This document shows positions 1 through 8,981 of a stretch of DNA of 59,217 nt, piece after piece. Numbering within the stretch: the first letter of the stretch is position 1; every line of letters begins with the position of its first letter. The position numbers were made by a program, and so were the translations under genes. Source of the DNA: Patescibacteria group bacterium (GTDB lineage: Bacteria; Patescibacteriota; Patescibacteriia; Patescibacteriales; Patescibacteriaceae); assembly GCA_028704945.1 (NCBI GenBank), contig JAQWEL010000007.1:1-59217 (forward strand), in the 5' to 3' direction. A model generated the notes under the pieces. The model had not been told where the DNA came from. It did no database searches and saw only the letters and a program-made list of their open reading frames with translations.

Positions 1-1
1 A

Positions 2-805
2 GATGGTAAGGTTAGAGCTAATAATACTTTGTCCACCACTAAAACCAGTCGCGACCAGCAGCTTACTAGCGCAGCTGATCGAGTCGAAGCCGCTAAAAAA
101 GCTTTACGTATTGCCGTTGCCCAATTAAATAAAGTAAAAGCTGCCGCCAGAGTCGAAGATGTCAATTTAATTCGTGCTCAGATTCGCCAAGCCCAAGCTA
201 GCGTCGCCTTGGTTAAAAATCAGATTGATCATAACAAAATAGAAGCGCCCTTGGACGGCATTGTGACTGAAGTTAATTATAAATTAGGTGAACAGACTTC
301 AGCATCAAAAACAGCTATCAAGATGATGGCGCAAGATGGCTACGAAATAGAACTCGATATTTCTGAAACAGATATTGCTAAATTAAAAATTGGCGATACT
401 GCTAAAATTACTTTTGATGCTTTTGGCGACAATGTTAAACTTGATGGTCGAGTGGCCTCGATTGATCCAGCTCAGACTATTATTCAGGGTGTAATTTATT
501 ATCAGACCAAAATAGATTTTATGTCTGATCAAACTGAAATAAAGCCGGGTATGACCGCTACAGCCGATATTGAAACCGCCAAAAAAGATAATGCTTTAGT
601 TATCCCTTATCGCGCTGTCCAAGAAAAAGATGGTCGCAAGATTATTAAAATTTTAAAAAATAATCAGCCAGAAGAAAAACAAGTTGAAATCGGTTTGATT
701 GGCGACGGCGGGCAAGCTGAAGTGATTTCTGGAATTTCAGAGGGGGATGATGTTATAACCTTTACTAAAAATAATGAAAAAACTAACACTAACGGACAAA
801 ATTAA
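2..805 (+). CDS. MacA/HlyD-type efflux adaptor, 5'-truncated by window edge
   Basis: C-terminal part of a periplasmic-adaptor (membrane fusion) protein. The reading frame is open to the left edge, so the true start lies outside the window. The first part is an alpha-helical hairpin with Q/A-rich coiled coil (IRQAQASVALVKNQI). A lipoyl-like half follows (NKIEAPLDGIVTEVNYKLGE), then beta-barrel and membrane-proximal domains ending in GLIGDGGQAEVISGISEGDD, the usual adaptor C-terminus. The family links an inner-membrane ABC or RND pump to the outside. The downstream ATPase overlaps it by 32 bases and two MacB-like permeases follow, so a MacAB-like exporter is likely. The substrate is unknown. 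In a presumed monoderm-like cell it probably acts at the outer face of the membrane. Confidence 0.85.
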   Translation, partial: DGKVRANNTLSTTKTSRDQQLTSAADRVEAAKKALRIAVAQLNKVKAAARVEDVNLIRAQIRQAQASVALVKNQIDHNKIEAPLDGIVTEVNYKLGEQTSASKTAIKMMAQDGYEIELDISETDIAKLKIGDTAKITFDAFGDNVKLDGRVASIDPAQTIIQGVIYYQTKIDFMSDQTEIKPGMTATADIETAKKDNALVIPYRAVQEKDGRKIIKILKNNQPEEKQVEIGLIGDGGQAEVISGISEGDDVITFTKNNEKTNTNGQN

Positions 806-1559
806 GCTGGGTAAAATTGTTCATACATCTGGCGAAAGCTTGATTGAGATTAATAATTTAAAAAAGGAATTCGGTGAAGGGGAATTGGTTACTCAAGTGC
901 TTCATGGGGTTTCTTTTTCTATTACTAAAGGTGAATTTGTGTCGATTATGGGCCCCTCTGGTTCCGGTAAATCAACCCTGATGCATATTTTGGGATTTTT
1001 AGACCAGGCTACCAGCGGTAAATATATTTTTGAAGGCGGTGATGTAACTAAAATTTCAGATAATGAATTAGCAGTAATGCGTAATCAAAAAATTGGTTTT
1101 GTTTTTCAATCTTTCAATTTGCTACCGCGCACGACAGTTTTGGAAAATGTTATGTTGCCTTTGGTTTACGCCAGATTACACAAAGGCAATGCTGAGAAAC
1201 GAGCTAAAGAGGTTTTAGAAAGTGTCGGTTTAGGTCATAGAATGGATTATTATACCAATCAAATTTCTGGCGGGGAAAAACAACGTGTGGCTATTGCTAG
1301 AGCCTTGGTTAATAATCCAGCGGTTATTTTTGCTGATGAGCCGACTGGCAATCTTGATTCAAAATCTGGTATTCAGGTAATGAGAATTTTGCAAGATTTA
1401 AATTTGCAGAGTGGTAATACGATTATCTTGGTTACTCATGAAATGAGCACAGCTGAACATGCAGGTAGGATTATTAGAATTAAAGATGGTAATTTAGAAA
1501 GTGATCAGAAATTATCAGTCAGGCGTATGGCTAAAGATGAAGAAGAATTATTAAAATAA
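774..1559 (+). CDS. ABC transporter ATP-binding protein, MacB/LolD type
   Basis: Cytoplasmic ATPase of the exporter. Visible motifs are Walker [10 protein letters not shown] (residues 60-68), Q-loop FQSFNLLP, signature SGGEKQ (165-170), Walker B VIFADEP (184-190) and H-loop VTHE. The 261-aa length is slightly long for the LolD/MacB class, because about 22 residues precede the conserved [12 protein letters not shown] start of the domain. Those residues lie in the 32-base overlap with the adaptor gene. A TTG start near 840 cannot be excluded, but translational coupling from 774 is plausible. The matching permeases begin only at 2102, after an opposite-strand gene, so the operon is split. Confidence 0.9.
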   Translation: MKKLTLTDKIKLGKIVHTSGESLIEINNLKKEFGEGELVTQVLHGVSFSITKGEFVSIMGPSGSGKSTLMHILGFLDQATSGKYIFEGGDVTKISDNELAVMRNQKIGFVFQSFNLLPRTTVLENVMLPLVYARLHKGNAEKRAKEVLESVGLGHRMDYYTNQISGGEKQRVAIARALVNNPAVIFADEPTGNLDSKSGIQVMRILQDLNLQSGNTIILVTHEMSTAEHAGRIIRIKDGNLESDQKLSVRRMAKDEEELLK

Positions 1560-1590
1560 AACCGCCCTTTAATTAAGAACGGTTTGTTTG
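1559..1590. terminator. Bidirectional hairpin between convergent genes
   Basis: AAACCG (1559-1564) pairs with CGGTTT (1580-1585), with an inner CTT/AAG pair. It is T-rich on both sides. It lies between the ATPase gene and the convergent gene at 1622 and could end both transcripts. Confidence 0.5.
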
Positions 1591-1621
1591 AATATTTAGT
1601 TGACGATAATTAATCATCTAA

Positions 1622-2035
1622 CTAATAGGAAGTAATGGCCAGAATTGTTGTTTGTATCTTGTGGATAGCGTCATCGGACAGGCTGTTTTTTCCTGCTTGA
1701 GCACTGGCTTTGTTGCGTCCAATAATTATACTTTTTCCTTCAAAAGTAAAAGTATAAGTGATTAGAGTAACCGGTGTTTCCGATGATCCAACCAAGATTT
1801 CTTCCGGTTTTACTTCAGAGTTATCAAAGCCTTCGCAGGCAGTAATGATTTTGAAGATTGGTTGCCTTTCTTGACTGAACAAGTAATCGCCTTGCTCAAC
1901 GCAAAAGATGCAACTATTATCAAGTTTAGCTAGCCAGTAATTTTTTTTATCTGGAAATTGTTGTTCACAAGGAACAAAGATTGGATTAGTAAATCCTGAC
2001 AGAATTTCATCCACAGTTTTCAGACCCTTTTCCAT
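1622..2035 (-). CDS. Hypothetical protein inserted within the exporter operon
   Basis: Protein of 137 aa that I do not recognise. There is no signal peptide or membrane segment. Four cysteines are spread over the N-terminal half, including a CIFC pair near residue 45. The C-terminal half has a short beta-rich stretch (VTLITYTFTFEGKSIIIGR) and a helical end. The start is supported by a Shine-Dalgarno-like AGGTGAT seven bases upstream, which is unusual in this window. It lies antisense between the ATPase (ends 1559) and the first permease (starts 2102), so it shares a short AT-rich divergent region with the permease. The setting suggests a later insertion or a regulator of the pump; neither is shown. 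Confidence 0.6.
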   Translation of the reverse strand: MEKGLKTVDEILSGFTNPIFVPCEQQFPDKKNYWLAKLDNSCIFCVEQGDYLFSQERQPIFKIITACEGFDNSEVKPEEILVGSSETPVTLITYTFTFEGKSIIIGRNKASAQAGKNSLSDDAIHKIQTTILAITSY

Positions 2036-2101
2036 TTATCACCTATTAAAATTTTAAAAAAGAACTTATTTTTAATATTTATATAGCATATTTTTTAAGA
2101 A

Positions 2102-3367
2102 ATGTCAAGCGAATACATTTATATATTAGAAATTATTAAGAATTCTATTAAGAGCCTCTTGGATAACAAGCGGCGAACTTTGCTTACTACGCTTGGTATT
2201 ATTATTGGTGTCAGTTCGGTTATTATTATTATGGCTATTGGCGCTGGAGCGCAAGGCCTTATTTTAGGCCAAGTTAAAAAAGTAGGTACGGATTTAATCG
2301 GTATTTTGCCAGGTAAGCAAGAAGCTGATGGCCCGCCGGCAACAGCTTTCGGTATTGTTATCACTACTTTAACCTATGAAGACGCCTTGGCCTTAAGAGA
2401 TAAAAAGAATGTCCCGGATGCTATTGGCATAGTAGCTCACAACAGCGGTATGGCCACAGTGAGTTGGAAAGATAATAAGATAGAAGGAGCTAATATAGAC
2501 GGTTGCACCGTTGATATGCCATCAGCTGAAAAATACCAGATAGAAAAGGGTCGATTTTTTAATGAGGCCGAAGAAAGAGGCGTCGCTAAAGTGGCTGTTT
2601 TGGGTTACACCACTGCGCGTGATTTATTTGGAGAAAATGAACCAGTTGGCCAAAGGATAAAAATAAAAAACCAAAGCTTTGAAGTTATCGGAGTTTTAGC
2701 GGAAAAGGGCAAAATAATGATGCAAGATATGGATAGTTATGTTTTTATACCAGTCAGCTCAATGCAGAGATTGATTACCGGCGTCCGTTATGTTAACTAT
2801 ATCCGATTAAAAGTTAATGACGAAAATAATTTAGGAAAAGCAAAAAGTGATATCGCTGCTACTTTGCGCGACCGCCATAATATTAAGGATAAAACCGGTA
2901 AGGAAGATGATTTTACAATTAATAGCGCCGCCGATGCTTTAAAAACTTTAAAAACAGTGACTGACTCATTAAGATTTTTTTTAGCTGCCATGGCCGCTTT
3001 ATCGCTTTTAGTGGGCGGGATTGGCATTATGAATATTATGTTGATCAGAGTTGCACAGCGTACCAGGGAAATTGGCTTAAGAAAAGCGGTTGGAGCTAGC
3101 GGCTGGGATATAAAGCTGCAATTTTTGGTTGAGGCAATTAATATAACCGTTCTGGGGGGACTTATCGGGATTGCTTGTGGTGAATTAGTGTCTTGGCTGG
3201 TGGCGATTATTGCCAAGACCTTAGGCTATGATTGGGCTTTTGTTTTTTCCCCGATTTCAATCGCCATTTCAGTTGGCGTATCTATGGCTATCGGTTTGAT
3301 TTTTGGTTTGTATCCGTCTAATAAAGCGGCTAAATTGAGTCCGATTGAGGCTTTGCGTTACGAATAA
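2102..3367 (+). CDS. MacB-like ABC transporter permease (first copy)
   Basis: Membrane subunit of the exporter, 421 aa. The N-terminal transmembrane helix (TLLTTLGIIIGVSSVIIIMA) is followed by a roughly 220-residue extracytoplasmic MacB-PCD domain, then the FtsX domain with three C-terminal helices. The conserved FtsX stretch reads RTREIGLRKAVGA. The protein ends PSNKAAKLSPIEALRYE, the normal end of this family. The domain order matches the non-ATPase MacB permeases of Gram-positive and CPR genomes, where the ATPase is a separate polypeptide. It is separated by only six bases from a second permease, so the two probably form a heterodimer. Confidence 0.9.
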   Translation: MSSEYIYILEIIKNSIKSLLDNKRRTLLTTLGIIIGVSSVIIIMAIGAGAQGLILGQVKKVGTDLIGILPGKQEADGPPATAFGIVITTLTYEDALALRDKKNVPDAIGIVAHNSGMATVSWKDNKIEGANIDGCTVDMPSAEKYQIEKGRFFNEAEERGVAKVAVLGYTTARDLFGENEPVGQRIKIKNQSFEVIGVLAEKGKIMMQDMDSYVFIPVSSMQRLITGVRYVNYIRLKVNDENNLGKAKSDIAATLRDRHNIKDKTGKEDDFTINSAADALKTLKTVTDSLRFFLAAMAALSLLVGGIGIMNIMLIRVAQRTREIGLRKAVGASGWDIKLQFLVEAINITVLGGLIGIACGELVSWLVAIIAKTLGYDWAFVFSPISIAISVGVSMAIGLIFGLYPSNKAAKLSPIEALRYE

Positions 3368-3373
3368 TTTTTT

Positions 3374-4633
3374 ATGACTATATCTTCTGCTATTAAGAAT
3401 GCTATCCATACCATGGGTCATAACCGCGGACGGTCTTTTTTGACTATGCTGGGTATTATGATTGGTATCGCTACGGTTATTATTGTTTATTCAGCTGGAG
3501 AAGGAATTTCCGGATTAGTTTTAAAACAGATAGAAACTTTTGGAACCGATGTCGTTGAAACAGAAGTAAAAGTGCCAACTACCAAAAAGGGTAGTGATGG
3601 AGAAATGCAAAGCGCTAGCGCCGTAGCCATGGGAATCCAAGTTACCACGCTGACTTTGAAAGACATGGACGCCTTAGCTAAAAGTTCAAATGTAAAAAAT
3701 GCTTACGCTGGCGTCATGTCGCAAGAACAGACTAGCTATAAGAATGAAACTAAGCGCGCTTATATTTTTGGCACTTCGGCTTCATATGTCGATGTTGATA
3801 AAGGCAGTAAGATATCTTCAGGTAGATTTTTTACTGATGCTGAAGACAAATCTCTTGCTCAAATAGTAGTCTTGGGAAAAAAAATAAAAGACAAGCTTTT
3901 CGGCGACGAAGATCCTGTTGGCAAGCAAATCAAGATAAGGCAAGAAAAATTTTTAGTCATTGGCGTCATGGCTGAACGGGGAGCGGCCTTGTTTATGGAT
4001 TTTGATGATTATGTCTATATGCCGGTTAGGACTTTGCAAAAAAAGATAATGGGTATTGACTACTTGATGTACACCATGCATCAGCTTAAAGATGTTAATC
4101 TGGCTGATGATACGGCAGAGGAATTTCGTTATATCTTAAGACAAGAACATGATATTACTGATCCAGATAAAGACGACTTTAGAGTTGTGACTATGAAAGA
4201 AGGCATGGATATGCTTAAAACTACGATTGATGCTTTGACGTTGCTACTTTTGGGTATAGTTGTCATCTCGCTTATCGTCGGAGGAGTAGGCGTTATGAAC
4301 GTCATGTATGTAGTGGTTACTGAGAGGACTATGGAAATCGGTTTAAGAAAAGCGGTTGGCGCCAAAGTTAATGACATCTTAAAACAATTTTTAATAGAAT
4401 CAATCATTATTACAACTATTGGCGGAGTATTGGGAATCATTGTCGGTTTAGGGGTTTCTTACGCTATCGCGGTTGTTGCCAATCAACTTAATTTTGAATG
4501 GTCTTTTAGCGTGCCCTTAAGAGCCTATGTCGTTTCTATTCTGTTTTCATTAATTTGCGGAGTCTTATTCGGTTTGTATCCAGCCAAAAAGGCAGCCTCC
4601 TTAGACCCGATTGAGGCTATCCGCAACGAATAA
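3374..4633 (+). CDS. MacB-like ABC transporter permease (second copy)
   Basis: Paralogue of the preceding permease, 419 aa, with the same layout: N-terminal helix (FLTMLGIMIGIATVIIVYSA), extracytoplasmic MacB-PCD domain, FtsX block (RTMEIGLRKAVGA) and terminal SLDPIEAIRNE. Tandem duplication followed by divergence is the simplest origin, and the pair probably makes a heterodimeric channel driven by the ATPase at 774. The extracytoplasmic domain is more charged than in the first copy (VKVPTTKKGSDGEM). The next gene starts right after the stop, suggesting one transcript. Confidence 0.9.
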   Translation: MTISSAIKNAIHTMGHNRGRSFLTMLGIMIGIATVIIVYSAGEGISGLVLKQIETFGTDVVETEVKVPTTKKGSDGEMQSASAVAMGIQVTTLTLKDMDALAKSSNVKNAYAGVMSQEQTSYKNETKRAYIFGTSASYVDVDKGSKISSGRFFTDAEDKSLAQIVVLGKKIKDKLFGDEDPVGKQIKIRQEKFLVIGVMAERGAALFMDFDDYVYMPVRTLQKKIMGIDYLMYTMHQLKDVNLADDTAEEFRYILRQEHDITDPDKDDFRVVTMKEGMDMLKTTIDALTLLLLGIVVISLIVGGVGVMNVMYVVVTERTMEIGLRKAVGAKVNDILKQFLIESIIITTIGGVLGIIVGLGVSYAIAVVANQLNFEWSFSVPLRAYVVSILFSLICGVLFGLYPAKKAASLDPIEAIRNE

Positions 4634-4634
4634 A

Positions 4635-6626
4635 ATGTTTAATAAAAATAACAATCTGTTAGAAGTATACGTTAAAAATGTGAAGGATAATTTGGTAAGT
4701 AATTTTGATTTTGCCGCGCATCGACGCCGTCGACAGTTAATAAAGTTAGCTAATTATTGTATCTGGATGATGGTGGCAGTCGTGGTAATGATTATTCTAA
4801 ATATTTTAGCGCTTTATCCAGCGGCTAAGAATTTTTACAGAGAAGCCAAAGAAGCAAAAGTTGATTATCAAAATTTATTAAATGATATTAGCAAAAATGA
4901 CAGCACTGCTGTTGATTACAGGCTTAAACACCTTGATACTCACCTTGAATCCAGTCTAACTAATTTAAGACAGTTAAAATATAGTCCAATCGCTTGGTTG
5001 CCTATACTTAAGGGAAAAATTAACGACGCTGAAAATATTTTAGTAGCCGGAAAGCTAACCGAAGAAACCATTGCTATGGTTTGGAATAGCGGTCAAGCTT
5101 ATATTAAATTAATTAATTCAGATAAGCAGTTTGACTTTACTAAGTTGTCAGCAGCTGATAAAAAAAGTTTTTTAGCGGCGATTGAATCTGGGAAAGAGCT
5201 TTTTCCAAAAGTTAATGAAAATATAAATTATATCGAGGAATCAATTAACCGTATCGGCGACCCTGAATTTTTATGGCAATATGACGTTGACGTGGAAAGC
5301 TTTAAAAGAAATTTAGCTGATTTTAAAAAGATAGTAGCCGCTGCCGAACCGCTGGCGCAAATTATGCCGACCTTAGCTGGCTATCCGCGAGCAACTAATT
5401 TTTTATTTGTTTTTCAAAACAACAATGAACTTAGGCCGACAGGCGGTTTCATCGGCACTTATGGTTTAGCTATTACTAACAACGGGGAATTAACAAAATT
5501 TCAAACTCATGATGTTTATCACTTAGACTGGCCTGCTAAGGAAAAATTAAAGATTGAACCGCCACAGCCGATTAAAAAATATTTAGGGCAAGATTATTGG
5601 TTTATGCGCGACGCTAATTGGTCACCTAATTGGCCAGATAGCGCTAAAAAAATAGTTTGGTTTTATAATCAGGAAGCAGCAGCTAATTCCTTGCCGCAAG
5701 AAAAATTTGATTTGGTTATTGCTATTACACCCAAAGTAGTCGTTGATTTATTAAAAATAATCGGGCCGATTACTATTAGAGGTCAAGTTTATTCGTCAGA
5801 AAATTTTACTACTTTATTGCAAGAGAATACTGAAAAGAATTATGCCAAACTCGGCTTGTCTGAATTTGATCGCAAAGAAATTGTAGGAGAAATAGCTAAA
5901 GAATTAGAAAAGAAGATTTTAACGAAAGCAGCTGAATATTGGCAAGCTGTCAGCGGTATTTTAGCTGATAATTTGGCTAGTAAGGATATTCTAATTTTTT
6001 CTTTTGATAGTGAATTAGCTTCTTTTTTGCAAGAAAAAAAATGGGCTGGCGCTCAGTCTGATTTTAAAGGAGATTATTTAGAGGTAGTTGATGCTAATTT
6101 GCATGCCTTAAAAACAGATGCGATTATCAATAAAAACATTAACTATGAAGTTAAGGAAACAAACGATGGTTTATTGGCTAAGGTTAGTATAAATTATTCG
6201 CATTTAGGTGATCTTGATTGGAAGACTGATAAATACAAGACGTTTACTAGAATTTATATCCCATTAGGCTCAAAATTGCTTAAGGTTATTGGTTTTTTTG
6301 GTTCAGATAAAGATATTTTGAGTGGCATTGAAAATGGCCGGCAATGGTTTGGCGCTTACACTGAAGTCGAACCAGGTAAGTTGGGGGGCTTGTCATTTGA
6401 GTATTTATTGCCTTATAATCTCTATGAACAGTTGAAAGTCGGTAAATATTCTTTGAATTTAGACAAGCAACCAGGCAGTCGGGTTTCAGATTTAGTTGTC
6501 GGCTTATATTTTAAAGAGCCTATTATTAAATATAATCCAACCGGTTTGAATGTTAAAAAAATAGGTAGTAGTATAGTTTGGCAAGAAAGTTTAGGAGGGG
6601 ATAAGTATTATGAAGTAAACTTTTGA
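4635..6626 (+). CDS. DUF4012 domain-containing envelope protein
   Basis: Protein of 663 aa from the ATG at 4635, directly after the permease stop. The in-frame TTG at 4611 would overlap the permease and is less likely. A basic N-terminus (RRRRQLIKLANYC) precedes one transmembrane helix (MMVAVVVMIILNILALYPAA). A helical region follows, then a DUF4012-like core with NNNELRPTGGFIGTYG and RDANWSPNWPDSAKK. DUF4012 proteins are widespread in CPR bacteria and Actinobacteria. The WSP(N)WPDS element recalls LytR-CpsA-Psr-like phosphotransfer proteins, but the function is not established. Position before mreB and a glycosyltransferase suggests envelope or surface-polymer work. Confidence 0.8.
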   Translation: MFNKNNNLLEVYVKNVKDNLVSNFDFAAHRRRRQLIKLANYCIWMMVAVVVMIILNILALYPAAKNFYREAKEAKVDYQNLLNDISKNDSTAVDYRLKHLDTHLESSLTNLRQLKYSPIAWLPILKGKINDAENILVAGKLTEETIAMVWNSGQAYIKLINSDKQFDFTKLSAADKKSFLAAIESGKELFPKVNENINYIEESINRIGDPEFLWQYDVDVESFKRNLADFKKIVAAAEPLAQIMPTLAGYPRATNFLFVFQNNNELRPTGGFIGTYGLAITNNGELTKFQTHDVYHLDWPAKEKLKIEPPQPIKKYLGQDYWFMRDANWSPNWPDSAKKIVWFYNQEAAANSLPQEKFDLVIAITPKVVVDLLKIIGPITIRGQVYSSENFTTLLQENTEKNYAKLGLSEFDRKEIVGEIAKELEKKILTKAAEYWQAVSGILADNLASKDILIFSFDSELASFLQEKKWAGAQSDFKGDYLEVVDANLHALKTDAIINKNINYEVKETNDGLLAKVSINYSHLGDLDWKTDKYKTFTRIYIPLGSKLLKVIGFFGSDKDILSGIENGRQWFGAYTEVEPGKLGGLSFEYLLPYNLYEQLKVGKYSLNLDKQPGSRVSDLVVGLYFKEPIIKYNPTGLNVKKIGSSIVWQESLGGDKYYEVNF

Positions 6627-6628
6627 TT

Positions 6629-7642
6629 ATGTTAAATGTGATTAAGAAAATTGGTATTGATTTGGGAACGACTTATACACTTGTTTATGTTCCTAAGAGA
6701 GGAATCATTATTAACGAACCGAGTGTGGTAGCTATTTCAATGATTGATAAAAAAATCTTAGCCGTCGGCAATGAAGCTAAGGATATGTTGGGCAGAACGC
6801 CTGACAGTATTATCGCTATCAAACCTTTGAAAGATGGAGCAATTGCTGATTATCGAACCACCGAAGCTATGCTTCGTTATTTTATTAATAAAGCTATCGG
6901 CGGGATGCGTTTATTTCGTCCGGAAGTTATGGTAGCTGTGCCAGCTGGCATTACCTCGACTGAGCGTCGAGCAGTTATTGACGCTACTATTGCTGCCGGA
7001 GCTAAGGCCGCCTATATCATCAAGGAGCCAATTGCCGCTGCTGTTGGGGCTGAGATACCGATAGGTTCGGCGTCCGGACATATGATTGTCGATATTGGCG
7101 GCGGTACAGCGGAAATGGCTGTCATCTCTTTAGGTGGCATTGTCGCATCTACTTCGGTCAGGGTCGGCGGCAATAAATTTGATAACGCAATTATAGATTT
7201 TATTAGGAGAAAATATAATTTAGCTATCGGAGAAATAACAGCCGAAGACATAAAAATTAACATTGGCAGCGCCCTCTATCTCGAAGATAAATTAACCACT
7301 GAAGTTAAAGGGCGTGATTTATTAACTGGATTGCCAAGAAATATCATTGTTAATTCAGATGACGTGACTGAAGCCCTGCAAGCGCCATTAGAACAAATTA
7401 TTGTCGCTATCAAAGCTATGCTGTCAGAAACACCACCGGAATTATCAGCTGATATTATGGATAAAGGCATGGTTTTATCTGGTGGCTCATCTTTATTGAG
7501 AAATATCGATCAGTTGATTTATCGCACGACCGATGTTTCTGTTTTTGTGGCCGATGACGCTAATCTATGTGTAGCTAAAGGCACTGGAATTTCTTTGGAA
7601 AATTTAGAATCATATAAAAGAAGCTTATTTGCTGTTAAATAA
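6629..7642 (+). CDS. mreB: Rod shape-determining protein MreB
   Basis: Actin-like cytoskeletal ATPase. Phosphate-1 loop IGIDLGTTYTLVYV lies near the N-terminus, phosphate-2 VDIGGGTAEMAV near residue 150 and the adenosine motif MVLSGGSSLL near residue 285. Length is about 337 aa, typical for MreB. The ATG at 6629 is preferred to the TTG at 6623, which falls inside the upstream stop. MreB polymerises under the membrane and guides cell-wall synthesis. Here mreC, mreD and rodA do not follow it; a DUF4012 protein and a GT4 glycosyltransferase flank it instead. Confidence 0.95.
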   Translation: MLNVIKKIGIDLGTTYTLVYVPKRGIIINEPSVVAISMIDKKILAVGNEAKDMLGRTPDSIIAIKPLKDGAIADYRTTEAMLRYFINKAIGGMRLFRPEVMVAVPAGITSTERRAVIDATIAAGAKAAYIIKEPIAAAVGAEIPIGSASGHMIVDIGGGTAEMAVISLGGIVASTSVRVGGNKFDNAIIDFIRRKYNLAIGEITAEDIKINIGSALYLEDKLTTEVKGRDLLTGLPRNIIVNSDDVTEALQAPLEQIIVAIKAMLSETPPELSADIMDKGMVLSGGSSLLRNIDQLIYRTTDVSVFVADDANLCVAKGTGISLENLESYKRSLFAVK

Positions 7643-7644
7643 TT

Positions 7645-8922
7645 ATGATAATCGGCATTGATGCCAGTCGGGCTAATCGTAGCTATAAGACAGGAACAGA
7701 ATGGTATAGTTATCATTTAATCCGTGAATTAGCTAAACTGGACAGTCAAAATCAATATATTCTATACTCCGACGAACCGCTGTCTTTCGGTTTGGTTGAT
7801 TTAGTATCTGACAATATCGATTATAATCCGGATATTGTATTTGAAAACGGCTATCAAGTATTATCAAGTCCGCACGGAAATTTTCGCGGCAAAGTTTTGG
7901 GTTGGCCATTTAATTTTTTTTGGACTCAAGGACGGCTATCATTAGAAATGCTTTTTAAAAGACCGGATATTTTATTTGTGCCCGCTCATGCTTTACCCTT
8001 AATCCATCCTAAAAAATCAGTGGCCACTATTCATGACATCGGCTTTAAAAGGGAAAGTTTTTTGTATGATAATAATCAGACTAATAAACCGAATTTTTTG
8101 TTTAGTTTTATTGTTAAGCTGATTACGGCTGGTAAATATAACGCTAAGCAGATTGATTATTTGGATTGGTCCACGGCCTTTGCGCTTAAAAAAGCTTGGA
8201 AAATTATTACCATTTCTGAATTTACCAAAAAGGAGATAGCTTTGGTTTATGGAGAAGAAAAGATTAATAAGATAAGTGTAATTCACAACGGGTTTAATGA
8301 CTGTCTATATAACACTAAGATTGATTTGTCTGTCAGTAAAGAAATTTTTTCTCGGTATAATATTAAAAAGCCTTATATTTTCTATGTCGGGCGATTAGAG
8401 GTTAAGAAGAATATTTTAAACCTAATTCAAGCTTTTTATTTTTTAAAAAAAAATAACCCTGAGCTGAAGCATAAGTTGGTTTTAGCCGGCAGTCATGGTT
8501 TTGGTTTTAATGATATCAGGAAAGCGATTAACTATTATGGTTTAGAAAAAGAAATTGTTTTGACTGGTTGGGTTGAAGAGAAGGACTTGGCCTGCTTGAT
8601 GGCCACAGCAGAGTTATTTGTTTATCCGTCCAACTATGAAGGTTTTGGCATCCCTCTGCTTGAGGCGATGGCTGTCGGCGTACCAGTGGTTGCTAGCCAG
8701 ACAGCTTCCATTCCGGAAGTCGGAGCTGACGCTATTTTATACTTTAACCAGCGCAATCCTGAAGATATGGCTGAAAAAATAACCGAAGCCATCTTGAACC
8801 AAAGTTTAAGAAGAGACATGATTGCAGCTGGTTTGGAGCGAGTAAAATGTTTTAGCTGGAAAAAGTGCGCTCAAGAAACTTTAAATACACTATTAAGTTT
8901 TGATAAGCCTTATCATCGATAG
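7645..8922 (+). CDS. Family 1/4 glycosyltransferase (GT-B fold)
   Basis: Protein of 425 aa with the usual GT4 layout. The N-terminal Rossmann half starts IGIDASRANRSYKTGTEWYS, which resembles the WbaZ/mannosyltransferase-like group. The linker has TISEFTKKEIALVYG. The C-terminal nucleotide-sugar half has FYVGRLEVKKNILNLIQAF and the EX7E-type block YPSNYEGFGIPLLEAMAVG. There is no membrane segment, so it is probably a cytoplasmic or peripheral enzyme adding sugars to a surface glycan or lipid. It begins two bases after mreB. Donor and acceptor cannot be deduced. Confidence 0.88.
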   Translation: MIIGIDASRANRSYKTGTEWYSYHLIRELAKLDSQNQYILYSDEPLSFGLVDLVSDNIDYNPDIVFENGYQVLSSPHGNFRGKVLGWPFNFFWTQGRLSLEMLFKRPDILFVPAHALPLIHPKKSVATIHDIGFKRESFLYDNNQTNKPNFLFSFIVKLITAGKYNAKQIDYLDWSTAFALKKAWKIITISEFTKKEIALVYGEEKINKISVIHNGFNDCLYNTKIDLSVSKEIFSRYNIKKPYIFYVGRLEVKKNILNLIQAFYFLKKNNPELKHKLVLAGSHGFGFNDIRKAINYYGLEKEIVLTGWVEEKDLACLMATAELFVYPSNYEGFGIPLLEAMAVGVPVVASQTASIPEVGADAILYFNQRNPEDMAEKITEAILNQSLRRDMIAAGLERVKCFSWKKCAQETLNTLLSFDKPYHR

Positions 8923-8935
8923 TCTGCCAAGATAT

Positions 8936-8967
8936 AAAAATAGAGCCTTGAATAAGGCTCTATTTTT
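8936..8967. terminator. Bidirectional intrinsic terminator
   Basis: A 14-bp perfect stem (8936-8949 with 8954-8967, core TAGAGCCTT/AAGGCTCTA) with a four-base loop and A/T tracts on both ends. It closes the glycosyltransferase transcript and the convergent gene at 8982. Confidence 0.9.
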
Positions 8968-8981
8968 ATATAGTAGATTAA

